From the NCBI GenBank assembly GCA_051294375.1, contig CM119268.1, positions 10,423,607 to 10,487,606 of the forward strand: a DNA stretch of 64,000 bases, written 5' to 3'. The position numbers were made by a program, and so were the translations under genes. Each line of letters starts with the position of its first letter. The first letter of the stretch is position 1. Shown here in pieces: positions 12,395 through 24,451 of the stretch. The notes beneath the pieces were generated by a model. That model did no database searches. It had not been told where the DNA came from and was given only the letters and a program-made list of their open reading frames with translations. The stretch comes from Paraspadella gotoi. Taxonomy: Eukaryota; Chaetognatha.

Positions 12395-12803
12395 GACGCA
12401 AAGTGAATCGGACGTTGCCACCATCTACTGGATTCTTAATCAATCCGCTTCATTCAAAAATTTAGTCAATTTTTGAAAGTTTTTTAAATCGTAAAAAAAT
12501 TGAATTGAGTTTAAATTCAAATGTTACCAGTTTCGACCATTAAAATTGTTTCTCTTTCTTCAGTGTAAATAGTTCGAAAGAAAGCAACTATTTGAAAACA
12601 AATTAAAAACGAAACTAGTCAACTTTGCCGTTTTTATTTATTAAAACAAAACTCGCATTCCATGACAAAAGAACACACAAAAAACAAAAACTGCAAATAA
12701 AACCTACTTCTATAAAAACAAACACCAATAATACCCGTTTTATTCACTATTCTATCCTATTTTCTTCCCTAATCTTTATCCATCCTCCACCTCCAAATAA
12801 ATT

Positions 12804-14311
12804 ATGGAGCGATCTTTTGGATTTTATTTGGTTCAGTATTTGCTGTTCATCTTCAATGTTGTATTTTTGATCGCCGGTTTGGGTCTACTTGGAATCAGCG
12901 TCTGGGCCTTGCTAGACAAGGTAACTAAATATTCATTTTGCAATATTGTAAGAGATGATTATTTAATATGATCAACCCCCTTATAATATAGATATTTGAG
13001 TTAATTGCATTTCTTTGTTTAAGATGATCATTGTATTTTCTTCTTAGGAACATTTGACAGTTTTTATCAAAACTCGCCTTTTCACCTCCGGCGCGTTGTT
13101 TCTTCTCGCCGTTAGCCTTGCCACGATCTTTATCTCGTTTTTTGGCTGTTTCGGTGAGTGTGAGCGTTCTAATAATTATCAAGATTAAAGAAGTCCGGTA
13201 CAAATCGCGGCTCTCGTTCACAGGTGCCATCAAGCGCGTTCGCTGCGTGCTCACCCTCTTTTTCGTCTCTTTACTCCTCGTCTTCTGCGCCGCTTTGTCA
13301 GGCGTAATTCTCATGTTCTTGTATCGTCACGATTTGTCTCAGCGTCTCTCCGACGCAATGCGAGAATCTATGAAAAACAAGTATCTTTACGAACCGAAGG
13401 TGAAAGGGAATTGTATAACTATCAAACAACGTTTAAAAATATCGTTTTTTATATCTATTTTTGTATACCTATCTATTTTTGTAATTATTCAGAATTCTAG
13501 CTCGATTGCCATTAGAGACTCGTGGGATTGGGTTCAGCAAACATTTCGCTGTTGCGGCGTTGGTGAGAACGGCAGCCACGACTGGTCGGAATCCTTTTGG
13601 TTTAGGGTGAGACTAATTGTTTTTAGCTTGGTACCTTCTTTTCATATTTGTTACATGGTAAAGTGAAGTCAAGTCTTTCTCGTTAGGCGGCGAAAGCTGC
13701 TGCCGAAAACGACAAAGAAGAATTCCCCAAAGTCCCGAAGAGTTGCTGCGTTCCGGCGGCCGCACCGGGATTCCTCGTCTATACGAACTCTAGTACTTTT
13801 CTCAATCACGACAAATGTCTCGGTAGGCGTAGAGAACTTAGATTCATTTGCGGTCTGTCTTTTTGGAAATATTTCAAGAATTTAGGAAGGAACTTTTGAT
13901 GCAGCCAAGAATGACATTGAGTTCATTTATTTCATTTCATTTCATTTGTTTTAATTTTCTCATTCAGGCATTGGGTCGTACTCCAACTTCGGTGGACCAC
14001 CAATCACCAAAATTCTTACGACACATTCCAACGAAGGTCTTTATTTGAGAGGTTGTCATCGAGCCTTTGTGAACATCATCGCTGACGTCAAGCATCTGGT
14101 CGTCATAGTTGCATGCGTCGTCGGTCTTATTCTCCTTCTCGTCATCGGAATGGGTTCGTGATAGTTTATAGCTTAAATATTTTGGGGGGGGGCAATTGAA
14201 AGGCAGACATTAAGAATTCGGTTTTTTGAAGGTTTGTCGTGCAATCTGTGCCGAAGGCTGGAGGAAGAAGATCGAGTGGTATTGGAGGAATTCAAAATGT
14301 CCCGTCCGTGA
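12804..14311 (+). CDS. Tetraspanin
   Basis: Seven exons (12804-12920, 13048-13153, 13224-13399, 13493-13606, 13687-13822, 13968-14153, 14232-14311) give about 304 aa. Four membrane segments are clear: LLFIFNVVFLIAGLGLLGIS, SGALFLLAVSLATIFISFFG, a third in TLFFVSLLLVFCAALSGVIL, and a fourth in VVIVACVVGLILLLVIG. The large loop carries the diagnostic CCG motif (FRCCGVG), a second Cys pair (KSCCVP), KCLG and LRGC: six cysteines, for three disulfides. N-linked sites are present (NSS, NGS). Tetraspanins organise plasma-membrane microdomains with integrins and receptors. Several vertebrate-type subfamilies fit, so I assign no orthologue. A CX2C-like juxtamembrane patch (CNLC) may be palmitoylated. 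Confidence 0.93.
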
Positions 14312-15348
14312 ACTTGATTCAATTGAAAAAAAAACCTTTCTTCTCAAAAATTCTCAAAATTCTCACTCGATTGCCTCCTAATACTTTTTCCTAAAAATCT
14401 CTACTTTCCCCCCAAGCATGTTTGCGAAACTGCCATTTTTTAAATCAGTATAAAATAAAAATTTAACTTTTACATCAACTCCTTGTCAGTTACTCATTAC
14501 TCTTATTTTTTTTAGAGGATTGAGAGTATAATTCCAGCAAGAAATAAAATGGAAAGGAATTGTTTGTTTAAAAAAATATAAAAAATTCTGAAGTATAATG
14601 GTCAAAGCCACTCAAAAAAAGTAAGGAATCAATTTTGATTGTTTAAAAAAATCCTTTTTAATTATTTTATACTTGTTCAACGAATTAATGAGCGTCGTTA
14701 TGTTTTTGTGCCAAAATTTGCCTCTGTTTTTTAAAATATTAAAGTTTTACCACCACATTACTCAAACACGCATTTTGTTATCGATGAATAGATTGGTTTG
14801 TACTTACTGTTAAATTTGCTTTTAAAATAGCGGAAACCAGAGATTTTAAACCTATTTTTCTATTTGAATGCTATATTCTTTTATCATGTTGACTTTGTTG
14901 AAATTACGAATTTATATTTGATGACGCCTTATACAATTTTTTGCTGTTATTTATAGAGAGTGGTTATCACTGCTCCTGAAGCATAATCTTATCGACAGCT
15001 TTTGGTTTTCAGTTTATTCGTGCAATGTGTATTATTCGCTGGTGCTAATAATAAGTAAGATTTGCAAATTCAAGGTTTGAGATTTTCGGACTTTGAGACT
15101 GGCTTGCTTTTTTCCCCGCAACTTTCTTTTTCCAGTATTGAAAAATCTTTAGATATTTTGCAGTTAAATGTATATTTTTTTCTTTTTTTTTTTAGGCACA
15201 GTGATTTGTTTAGGTTTTTTAATTTAATCAAAAACTCAATGACCAAAAAAAATCAATAGACAAATAGAAATTGCTATTATCTGAGCAAACGAATCTCTGC
15301 ATCGCTGTGGTCGCCGGTTTTAAGCAGTGAAAGGTTGAAAGAATAAAA
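14312..15348. other. Intergenic spacer
   Basis: A/T-rich, with a likely polyadenylation signal (AATAAA) near 14454 for the tetraspanin. No coding frame, RNA gene or repeat copy was recognised in the rest. Confidence 0.5.
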
Positions 15349-16299
15349 ATGAATTTCCTCAAGTCTTACTTAATCCTGAAGACGGGGGTGCGGTCCATCG
15401 AGACTTGGCAACTGCCACGTCTTTTCCACCGCGAATTGGCTGCAGTGGCATCCGCCCAGCCTGGTCGTCGAACCATCGCCACTTCGGCGCCGATGGCGGC
15501 AGCGGCGGCAGAACCCTTTCTCAGCGGATCTTCGGCAGTTTATCTCGAGGAAATGTTCGAGGCGTGGAAGCGCGACCCCAATTCCGTTCACAAATCGTGG
15601 GACGTCTACTTTCGGGAGGTGGAGGGCGGAGCGGGCCCCGGGGCCGCACATGCTCGTCCGCCGGCAGCCGGCGGCGCCATAATGCCCGCTCCGTCGGGCG
15701 GCGGCGCCGCTGCCTCTCCGAGAGATATTGCCGATCACCTTAAAGTACAGGTGCCCCTTTTTTGAGTTACGAAAAGTCGATGAAAAAAACTCATTTCTTT
15801 CTTTGAAATCTTTTTTTTTTCACAGGATTTAATTCGTTATTATCAAGCTCGAGGACACCACATCGCGGACTTAGATCCGCTCGGAATTCTCCAGGCTGAT
15901 CTTAATAGCAGAGTCCCGCGAGGGCTTCTGCTTGAAACCTATGGATTTTCTGAGGCGGATCTTAATAAGCAATTCTCTGTTCCTGCAAACACGTAGGTGT
16001 CGCGCAATGATCAAAACAAGCTTATTGCAAAAACTTTGAGCTGGCTAAGCAAAGCAACTTAAGTAAATATGTACGTATTTCGTAATGTCGCAGTTACATC
16101 AACGGTTCTCGAAACACGATGTCCCTGGGGGAGATCCGTGATGGACTCAAAGCCGTGTACTGTAATCACATGGGACTCGAGTTTACTTACATGCGGGACA
16201 GGTTTGGTTGGGCGGGGCGCAATTGCGGTGGTTGGGGTCGCGGAGAAAGTCAGTTCATTAAACAACAATAGTTCCCAATTTCTCCTCAGCACTCGGGTC

Positions 16300-16344
<45 letters not shown>

Positions 16345-16375
16345 TAATTCCCACTTTCTCCTCAGCACTAAGGTC

Positions 16376-16417
<42 letters not shown>

Positions 16418-19400
16418 TAATTCCCACTTTCTCCTCAGCACTCAGGTCGAATGGTTGAAGCAAAAATTCGAGACTCCGGACGCGATGAAGTTGTCCGCCG
16501 AGGAAAAACGCCTCACGCTCGCTCGACTCATGAGAGGAACCAAATTCGAAGAGTTCCTCGCTAAAAAGTTCACAGCTGAAAAGAGATTCGGGCTGGAAGG
16601 TGAATGCGATTTGTAAATGTCACCTAAAATTGAATTTGTTTCGCCCACAATTGATTGTATATAAGAAAGGGAAGCGAGAGATCAAAAACGAGAAGGGTGA
16701 CCGAATGAATTTTGACGACGCAGGTGGAGAGGCGTTGATACCTTGCATTAAAAAGTTAATCGACGAAGTGTCGGATCGAGGCGTGGAGAGTGTCGTCATC
16801 GGAATGCCTCATCGCGGAAGACTCAACGTCCTCTCTAACGTCGCCAGGTTCGTGCGTGGAGGGAGTTTATGGTTATTTGGTAATAAAGGTAAGCTGTAAG
16901 TCATCGCCCCGATCTAACAGTCTATTTATTTTTCGCCAGGATGCCTCTGGAGAAAATGCTCGCGAGGTTCGACTCGAGCCTGGCGCCGGACGAAGAAGGT
17001 TCTGGCGACGTCAAGTATCATTTGGGAACTTCTGTCGAGAGGATCAATCGGTTCAACAATAAGAAAGTCAGGTAAATTTTTACTTTTAATTCATTGCGTC
17101 CGAAACATTTTTTCTAAGTAAGTAGTACAACTAAATTTACCTAATCTTTTACTCAACAGAATATCGATCGTAGCAAACCCTTCCCATCTCGAGGCGGTTG
17201 ATCCCGTCGTTCTTGGAAAGGTTCGCGCGGAACAGTACTTTCGAGGCGACAGGGAAGGCAAACAGGTCATGGCTATTGTTATGCACGGAGACGCCGCCTT
17301 CGCTGGTCAGGTCGGAATTTTGTTCTAAATCGTTATATAACTTAATTGAGATCGTTTTCGACTTTTCATTTTACCTTCTAGCTTTTTTTTTTTTAATTAA
17401 GGGTGTTGTGTACGAGACAATCCATCTTTCTGAACTTCCCTTCTACACGACGCACGGATGCATTCACGTCGTTGTCAACAATCAGGTCGGATTCACCACC
17501 GACCCTCGTTATTCGCGCTCCTCGCCCTATTGTACAGGTGATGAGTTTGCGAAGGGACCGTTGTTGATTCCAACGTGATTTCGTCAACCACCAAAAATTC
17601 TATCCCCGGTGTCAGACGTGGCTCGTGTCGTCGAGGCTCCCATCTTTCACGTCAACGGAGACGACCCCGAGGCTGTCGTTTACATTTCAAAAATCGCCGG
17701 GGAGTTTCGTCAGACTTTTGGCAAGGACGTCGTCATTGACATCGTCTCCTACCGAAAAAATGGTCACAACGAGGTGGATGAGCCGATGTTCACTCAGCCC
17801 CTAATGTACAAGAAGGTAACTTGATATTTTAATGCAGCCGTATAAATCTAATTAAATTGATGTTAATTGAAAAGAAAAGATTTACTAAAAATCAAGCGGA
17901 ATTTATGCAATATTTCTCTATTTCGCCCTCGACGATAACGCAAGGTGAAAAAAATGGTGCCCTCGATGAATCGCTATGCAGAAAAACTGATCGCCGAGGG
18001 CGTCATGACTCAAGACGAGTATAAGAAAGAAGTCGATGGCTATGAAAAGGTTCTCGAGGATTCCCTCGTGGCGGGGAAAAAGATCGATCGGTAGAAACAT
18101 GAATTCAATCAAAAATTTTTATTTTTGGGTTTTTGTTACGTTTTGGTTATCCTCTTTTGTTCACCTACCGGCAGCCTTTTTTCTATACATATTACATAGT
18201 ATTTTTTTCTTCCCTTTTCCACCTTTAACCCCAGCATGCAAAATTTCGAGTGGCTGGATTCTCCTTGGGACGGATTTTTTCTGTCGACACGCGTCGAGCG
18301 CGAGAAACAGGCCTCGAAGAACATCCCTCCGACCGGGGTCGACGAGGAAAATATCCAGCACATCCTTGGCAAGTTCTCCACCATCGGCAAGGAAAACTTC
18401 GTCGCTCACAGGGGCATCTTGAGAGTTCTCAAGGTATCCTGACGTTTTAGATTTTAACCATTCGGTTGTTGTTTTAAGGGCGATCCGGCGATATCGTCTC
18501 GTTTTCTCTTTTCTAATCTAGGCACGCGCGGAAATGGTTAGCAAACGGATGGCGAATTGGGCCATGGGCGAGGCGGTTGCCTTCGGTTCCTTGCTCAAGG
18601 AAGGAGTTCATGTTCGCCTCTCGGGTCAAGACGTCGAGCGTGGAACGTTCTCTCACCGTCATCACGTGCTGCACGACCAGAACGTCGACAAACTCACCTA
18701 CAATCCTCTCAATGATCTTTCTCCCGATCAGGTCTCCATCTGGGTTTAGATTTGGGTTGGGATGGTTAACTTCTATTTTGTGTCTCTTCAAAAAGATAAT
18801 CTCGTTTTTTCATTTTCCTCTATGTAGGCCGAATACTCCGTGGGCAACTCTTCCCTCTCTGAGTTTGGTGTCCTAGGATTCGAATTGGGTTACTCCATGA
18901 CCAATCCAAACACTCTTGTCCTGTGGGAGGGACAATTTGGCGACTTTTGCAACACGGCGCAGCCAATCATCGACCAATTTCTCTCGGCCGGCCAGACAAA
19001 GTGGGTGCGGCAAACTGGGCTCGTTATGCTCCTACCTCACGGCTACGAAGGACAGGGTGAGTTTCTACTTAAATATTTTTCTTTTCTTTTTTCATTTGTT
19101 TCTTTTTTTCTTTTTAGGACCAGAGCATTCTTCAGCGAGGCTCGAGAGATTTCTGCAAATGTGCGCTGACGACGAAGACATCATACCGGAAGGGATCGTT
19201 AAGGGGGAAGATTTGGATGCTGTAAGTTGAAATACAAAAAGTTTGAGCAAACAATGTCGGGTCTGCCTACGATAATTTAGCGGTAAGCAGCTAACCAGAT
19301 GATAAGTCATGCAATGATAACGATTTATTGATGCGATAATATTAGATACGATAAAAATCGATCATTGACGTGATGATAATCGATCATTAATCAATGATAC

Positions 19401-21874
19401 AATGATGTCTGAATGTGACATGAAAATTCATAAATAAATAAATAGTGAGAGAAACATAACTAATCCTTACGAGATCATAACATTATAAATCATAACAGAT
19501 TTTTCAATAAATCAATTTAAAAATTTATCAATCAGTCATTTAACCAAATTAACAATCAATCAATCAATCAGAGATAGAGAGAAATTCAAATAAATCTGTC
19601 TTTTGGTTTTTTAATTTAAACTCTGTAGTGTCATCAAAAATTTATATGCAGCTTAATCACATATTTTCCTACCCACACTCAAAATTCCATTTCAATCTAT
19701 CCAATTTTTTATAAATATAATAATTATGAATAAAAAAAAACTTCAAGTAAATGTGACTTTTGTTTTTTCCATTTAAACTCATATCTACTTTCACGTTTCA
19801 AGCGAAACTTTATATCTACCTTAATCACGCACTTTCCTACCCACACAGAAAATTTTATCTCAATCCATCCATCCATCCAATTATAAATAATTGGAATAGT
19901 AAATATTAGTAAACGAATTCAAGTAAATAAGACTTGTTTTTTCCATTTAAACTAATTTCCACTCGCTCGATTCCATCGAAAACTACCCACACAAAATTTT
20001 ATCTCAATCCATCCATCCAATCATGAGTAATTGGAGTTTAATGCTAAGGGGGGACGGACGGACATGATTTTTTTGCATAATTTATCATAATTCGTTGTTT
20101 TGACATGATTTAAGTGACTTACCGACAAGATTGGGGGGTGGACCGACGGACCGACAAAGTGGATTATAGAGTCGGAATCTGCTGATAAGCAGATCCAACT
20201 AAAAAGAGTAAAAAAAAAGAAAGTATTTTATCTATTAACTGTTAAAATGTTAAGCCAACCCTCCTTGTTTATGACGCGAAGGTAGCGGTGAAAGAGATTT
20301 ACAAAATGAACTGGATCATCGCGAATTGTACTACCCCGGCGAATTATATGCATTTGCTGCGCCGCCAGGTTACCTCAGTTCTTTTTATGAGCGTCGTATA
20401 TCGGCCTGATATATCGGGTATATAATATATACCCGATATACGACCTATATATAGGTTTCATATTAAAAAAATGATACGCCGTTTTTCGAGCCGAGAATTG
20501 GTTCCGCACAAACTAAAACGATCAAAGTTTATAAGACTATACAAATGGAAATATCTAGGGGATTTTTGATTTTCTGAGAGGAGATACAGGGCCCTGGGGT
20601 TGAACCCCCAGGCGTCGAAAAAAGCCCAATTTTTTTTTTCTTTTTATGAATTTATTTCAGGCATCAGTTGCATTGATGTCACCCACAAGTAAAAACATTT
20701 TAGATGTAAAATTGATGTATTTTGTTAAATAGACGTTGTTTGAAGATGCATGGTTCATTATTTTAATTCAAATTTTCCCTTACTCCAAATTTGATATAAA
20801 CCGCTGATGTTCCTGAAAATAGAAATTAAGGTTAACTAGTTTTTTGGTAGTAATAAATACGTTTTTCAGGAGGAATAAACGTCTCTGCAACTGTTGAAAA
20901 CTAAAAAACTATAAAAATTATTTTTAAAAATTTGACCATTTTTCTAACCTGTGGGTGACCCCCGAATTCGCCTCGATTGTTCTATTTGTATTCCATTAAG
21001 CATCAATGTACAAAATTTCAACATATTTGCTCCTGGAGTTATTCCGGAACCGATTCTCGGCCCGAGAAAACGGCGTATCATTTTCTAATATTGAAGCCTA
21101 TAGTGAATATCTTAAAAAGTGATCTAACCTCCATCTGCAGGTCAAGCTTCCGGTTCGAAAGCCATTGGTTGTAATGTCCCCGAAGAGTCTGTTGGGTCTT
21201 CCGGAGGCGAGGTCCTCCTTTGACGAGATGACTACCGGCACATCTTTCCGCAGAGTCATACCGGTTGGTGGCGGGAGATGAGAGGAGAAATTGGGTGTAG
21301 CTCATTGAACATGAGTGATGTTTCATACAACGCTTAAATAGAGTTACTTATTCCCCTATATTATCTATTGCTAGCAGACGGATGATTTCCATATCGATTT
21401 CTCTTGCTTTCTGCAGGAGGAGGGAGATGCTGCGAAGGACCCGAGTCAAGTTAAGAAGCTCATTTTCTGCACAGGGCGAGTTTATTACGATCTGGCGAAA
21501 GCCAGGGAGACTGCGGGTCTCAAGTCTAAGATCGCCATAGCCCGGATCGAGCAAGTTCGTCGCTAATATTTTATAGAGGATCGTTATAGTGCCCAATATC
21601 GCTTTGTTAAAACTTTCAGATTTGTCCCTTCCCTTATGGGATGGTGATGAACGAGATCAAGAAGTACTCGTCGGCCCAACCCGTCTGGGCCCAGGAGGAG
21701 CACAAAAATCAAGGAGCGTGGAGCTACGTTCAGCCTCGACTGGAAACGGCGACCCATCACAAGTTCGAGTTCCCGTATATCGGCCGCCCCGTATCTCCCT
21801 CCACTGCGACTGGAAACAAAGCGCAACACGTGTCCGAACTCGACAATCTCCTCTCTGAGGCTATGGATATTTGA
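15349..21874 (+). CDS. OGDH: 2-oxoglutarate dehydrogenase E1 component
   Basis: Eighteen exons; summed length 3072 bases gives 1023 aa, equal to the human enzyme. It decarboxylates 2-oxoglutarate with thiamine diphosphate in the mitochondrial matrix as E1 of the OGDH complex. The N-terminus is rich in Arg/Ser/Ala with no acids, a mitochondrial presequence. Family blocks in order: [54 protein letters not shown], the cofactor segment [100 protein letters not shown] and [10 protein letters not shown]. Two introns are much larger than the rest (19222-20281 and 20369-21140) and full of repeats; the intron before exon 4 has a triplicated acceptor. Confidence 0.96.
16260..16450 (+). repeat. Tandem triplication of a splice acceptor with (AAT)n runs
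   Basis: A 73-76 bp unit of (AAT)n plus CCCACTTTCTCCTCAG plus CACT-GGTCGAAT occurs three times, with CAG acceptors ending at 16289, 16365 and 16438. Only the third leads into OGDH exon 4 (STQVEWLK). The first two read STRVE and STKVE and then hit TAA stops supplied by the AAT run. Confidence 0.85.
19587..20040 (+). repeat. Three-copy minisatellite in an OGDH intron
   Basis: Degenerate tandem copies of about 155-175 bp start near 19587, 19742 and 19918 with TTCAA(G/A)TAAAT. Shared landmarks are TTTTTTCCATTTAAACT, CCTACCCACAC and ATCTCAATCCATCCATCCAA. The copies lie in the 1060-bp intron between exons 14 and 15. Confidence 0.7.
20393..20444. repeat. Nested palindromes beside a terminal-inverted-repeat element
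   Basis: GTCGTATATCGG (20393-20404) is inverted at 20433-20444 (CCGATATACGAC), and between them lies a palindrome centred on 20425 (TATCGGGTATATA and its inverse). Confidence 0.75.
20450..21102. mobile_element. MITE-like element with long terminal inverted repeats (family C)
   Basis: The left end (about 20450-20506: TATAGGTTTCATATTA, then TGATACGCCGTTTT and CGAGCCGAGAAT, GGTTCCG) is matched in inverse at the right end (about 21044-21102: CGGAACCG, ATTCTCGGCCCGAG, AAAACGGCGTATCA, GAAGCCTATA). The terminal repeat is near 55 bases with a few mismatches. The 650-bp interior has no coding frame, so it is non-autonomous. It also carries a hairpin with stem CCTGGGGG/CCCCCAGG near 20592-20612. It sits in an OGDH intron, ending about 40 bases before exon 16. 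Confidence 0.8.
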
Positions 21875-22195
21875 GGATGATAGCAATTGGCCAGGACGGG
21901 GAGTGAACACGGGTGTTCGTCTGGCGAGCTCGATCGGGAGTTGAAGATTTGACGCATAGGGAGAAAAAAAAACCTAGTCGATTATAACTCGTCCACAAAT
22001 TTAACATATTTTTTACTTACCTACCTATATTTATTATGAATCTAGATCGTGTGTGTAATTTTTTTTACCAAAATTTATAATACAACTCTGTGATTTGCAA
22101 ACTGATAGAAAACACGAAAAAATATTTTTTTTTATCAGATGGCGTTTTTATATATGTCACGAATTCAAGTCCAATTGGTACCAGGAATTACAAGC

Positions 22196-23882
22196 TTAAG
22201 TTGGGCCGAAAACGTCCGATGTTTTTTCTCTGACGGAATTTCCGGAACTTGAACTTGCGGTAAACCCAGAAGTCGAGCTTGACACTTCCGATGCCGTCGA
22301 CCAAGACGCCGTTTTCCAAGACTTCATCGTGAATAGACGCTTCAATTCTTGGCGAAACCACGGGCCACTGATGCAGTAGATAGGCATGTGCATGCCGTGG
22401 TTCATTAGCATCAACCAGTTCATCTCACGCCAACCTTAAAAAAAATTATATTTTGTTTATTATGGATACTACTAATTCGAGATTTAGGTTGTCATCCTTC
22501 AAGTAGGTATTGACTAAAAAGTTATTAGTTAATTGTAGCATATTAAAGCTTACCTCTCGCGGATGTGAATTTCCATCCATTAACAAAACTATCCATGCGA
22601 GTGACCATGTGTGGAAAATTCAAGCCCCAGGAAAAAAGAGATACCAACGCCACAGTTTTGAACATTCGCTGAGTATTGGTTAAAGCGTTTAATTTTTACC
22701 TGATGTATTAATGATTAGTTATTGCTAATTGAAGTGATTACTTACTTTTTTGGCTTTTTCCTGCATTTGGGGTAAATCTCCGAACACAAATTTGTACATT
22801 ACCGCTAAGTTGACCAGAAGTTGCAAGTGAATCGGAAAGATGTAAACGTACCCTGAACCTGTCGCCCGATGTAAATTGTTTCACTTTGTTTAACATAACG
22901 TTTCAATTTTGTTTATATTTACCGATTGGGGAATCGATATGCTTGACGAACCAGGTAAATTCTTCGTGCACGAAGCATTTGTTGTTCGGTCTGTCCACTC
23001 CCCTAAAAAGAAAATGTCGCAGCGCCGTGTATCCGCCGATTACGAAGAAGTAGAACGCGTTGGCGAGGGAGGCGCTGATGTGAAGACAATTTTGATTTGA
23101 GATTCGTATTCTAGTTATAATGTTTACCTCTGGCAAACTCTACCTTCTGTAATTGCAAAGGCTCTTATATCTGTGCGGGAAGTAGATTGCGATAAAACGT
23201 TCGATCGTCAGATTAAGCGTGACAAAATGTGACCATCCACAAAAGGTGGACTCGACCCACTTCTGTTTGCACAAAAACCAGATATCCGTGTACTGAAAGA
23301 ATTTGTTTTCCAGTGCATTAATCTGATGAAGAAGCAATGATTATTCAAAAGTTGCTTTAAGGTGTTAATTTATCATTAAATGATTACGTATTAAATGAGA
23401 CAGTTTTGAGGTACAGAGCTAATTTCTATACTTACTTTCGACCAAAGTGTAAAAATATCGCAAACGGACAGCCAGATCATATTGATTCTCAGAGAATCTC
23501 CAACTTTTTCGAGCGCCGCCGGTCGATGGAAAACGATGAGCGCCAAAATGTTGACTGTGACTCCAAAGAAGCCAATCAGAAAAGTCACCACCACCTTTTT
23601 AGAAGAAAAGGATGAGATGTTATCGGATTTGATTTAAGATCGCGCGAGTTTTATCCGTAATCTCTATAGTAACTCTACCTTACTTAATTAGTAATTTTGT
23701 ACATATAAACATAAAAAAGAAACATAAAAATATAATCCTCCATTTACTTCGTAAGCGTTTTCTTTAAATATCTCTGTATTGCTTTTTTTGACGAGTTCGA
23801 TCGTCTCGTTGTCGGCGGTTAGATTTGTGGCCTCTACCGCCATCGTCCAGATCATCGCTTCGGTCGTCATCGTCGCCATCAT
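22196..23882 (-). CDS. Rhodopsin-class GPCR, FMRFamide-receptor-like
   Basis: Seven exons on the minus strand (23882-23748, 23594-23436, 23322-23144, 23074-22923, 22858-22746, 22668-22554, 22434-22196) give about 363 aa. The outer N-terminus has N-glycosylation sites (NLT, NET). TM1 has GFFGVTVNILALIVF, TM2 has SVCDIFTLW with the conserved Asp, TM3 ends in LNLTIERFIAIYFPHRYKSL (ERF in place of DRY). TM7 reads NWLMLMNHGMHMPIYCISG followed by WFRQELKRLF; HxxxMPIY replaces NPxxY. The NH...YC-SG-FRQEL pattern after TM7 is typical of invertebrate FMRFamide/myosuppressin-type receptors. The Ser-rich tail could be phosphorylated. The ligand is inferred only from the family. Its end faces the OGDH end; its start faces CHCHD4. 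Confidence 0.82.
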
Positions 23883-24136
23883 CCTTACGGAGGATTGCTC
23901 TTCATATACGACCGCGTTTTATATAAAGGGAGGGGGTCGCTTTCTGATTGTTATCGCTCTTGGCGATAAGACTAATACCGGCGTGGTCGATGACGCGTGG
24001 AGAAAACCATTAAATCGATTGACAAAAAATCAGTATTGCTTGATAACCAACTTCCTTGCTAGTCATCCTCACCATCCATTTCAAACTGGACGAAGTGATA
24101 CAATTTTAATGATTTACAACAACGACAATGTTTTTA

Positions 24137-24185
24137 CCTGAAAACGGACATGTTTCGACTAATTGTTAGCCTTCATCAACGCAAG
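24137..24185 (-). ncRNA. Decayed hammerhead-ribozyme-like motif
   Basis: On the minus strand: TTGATGA, A, stem GGCTAA with loop CAA and TTAGTC, then GAAACATGTCCGTTTTC. The layout is that of the motif at 39802, but the first core base is T instead of C and helix I is weak. It lies in the 569-bp spacer between the divergent GPCR and CHCHD4 genes. Probably a fragment of a Penelope-like or other retroelement. Confidence 0.45.
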
Positions 24186-24451
24186 TTTTTTTTATGCTAA
24201 TGTTCGCAAATGCCCAATTTTTAAATTAATACTTAGTGGTTAGAAGTACCGTTATCGTTTTGCTTGCGATAAAATCTCGCATCCAATGATTTATCGGCGT
24301 TGCTTCGAGTAATCCCCTTATCGGACGCGTTTAATTATATCTCGCTTCTAATCTAATCAGTTATTTCGCCCAATTTTCCAGTTTTTTGTGAGGAAAAGAA
24401 AGGAAACATTCACCAGAAGGAAACATCATTCGTTAATCCCTGTTCGTGGCA

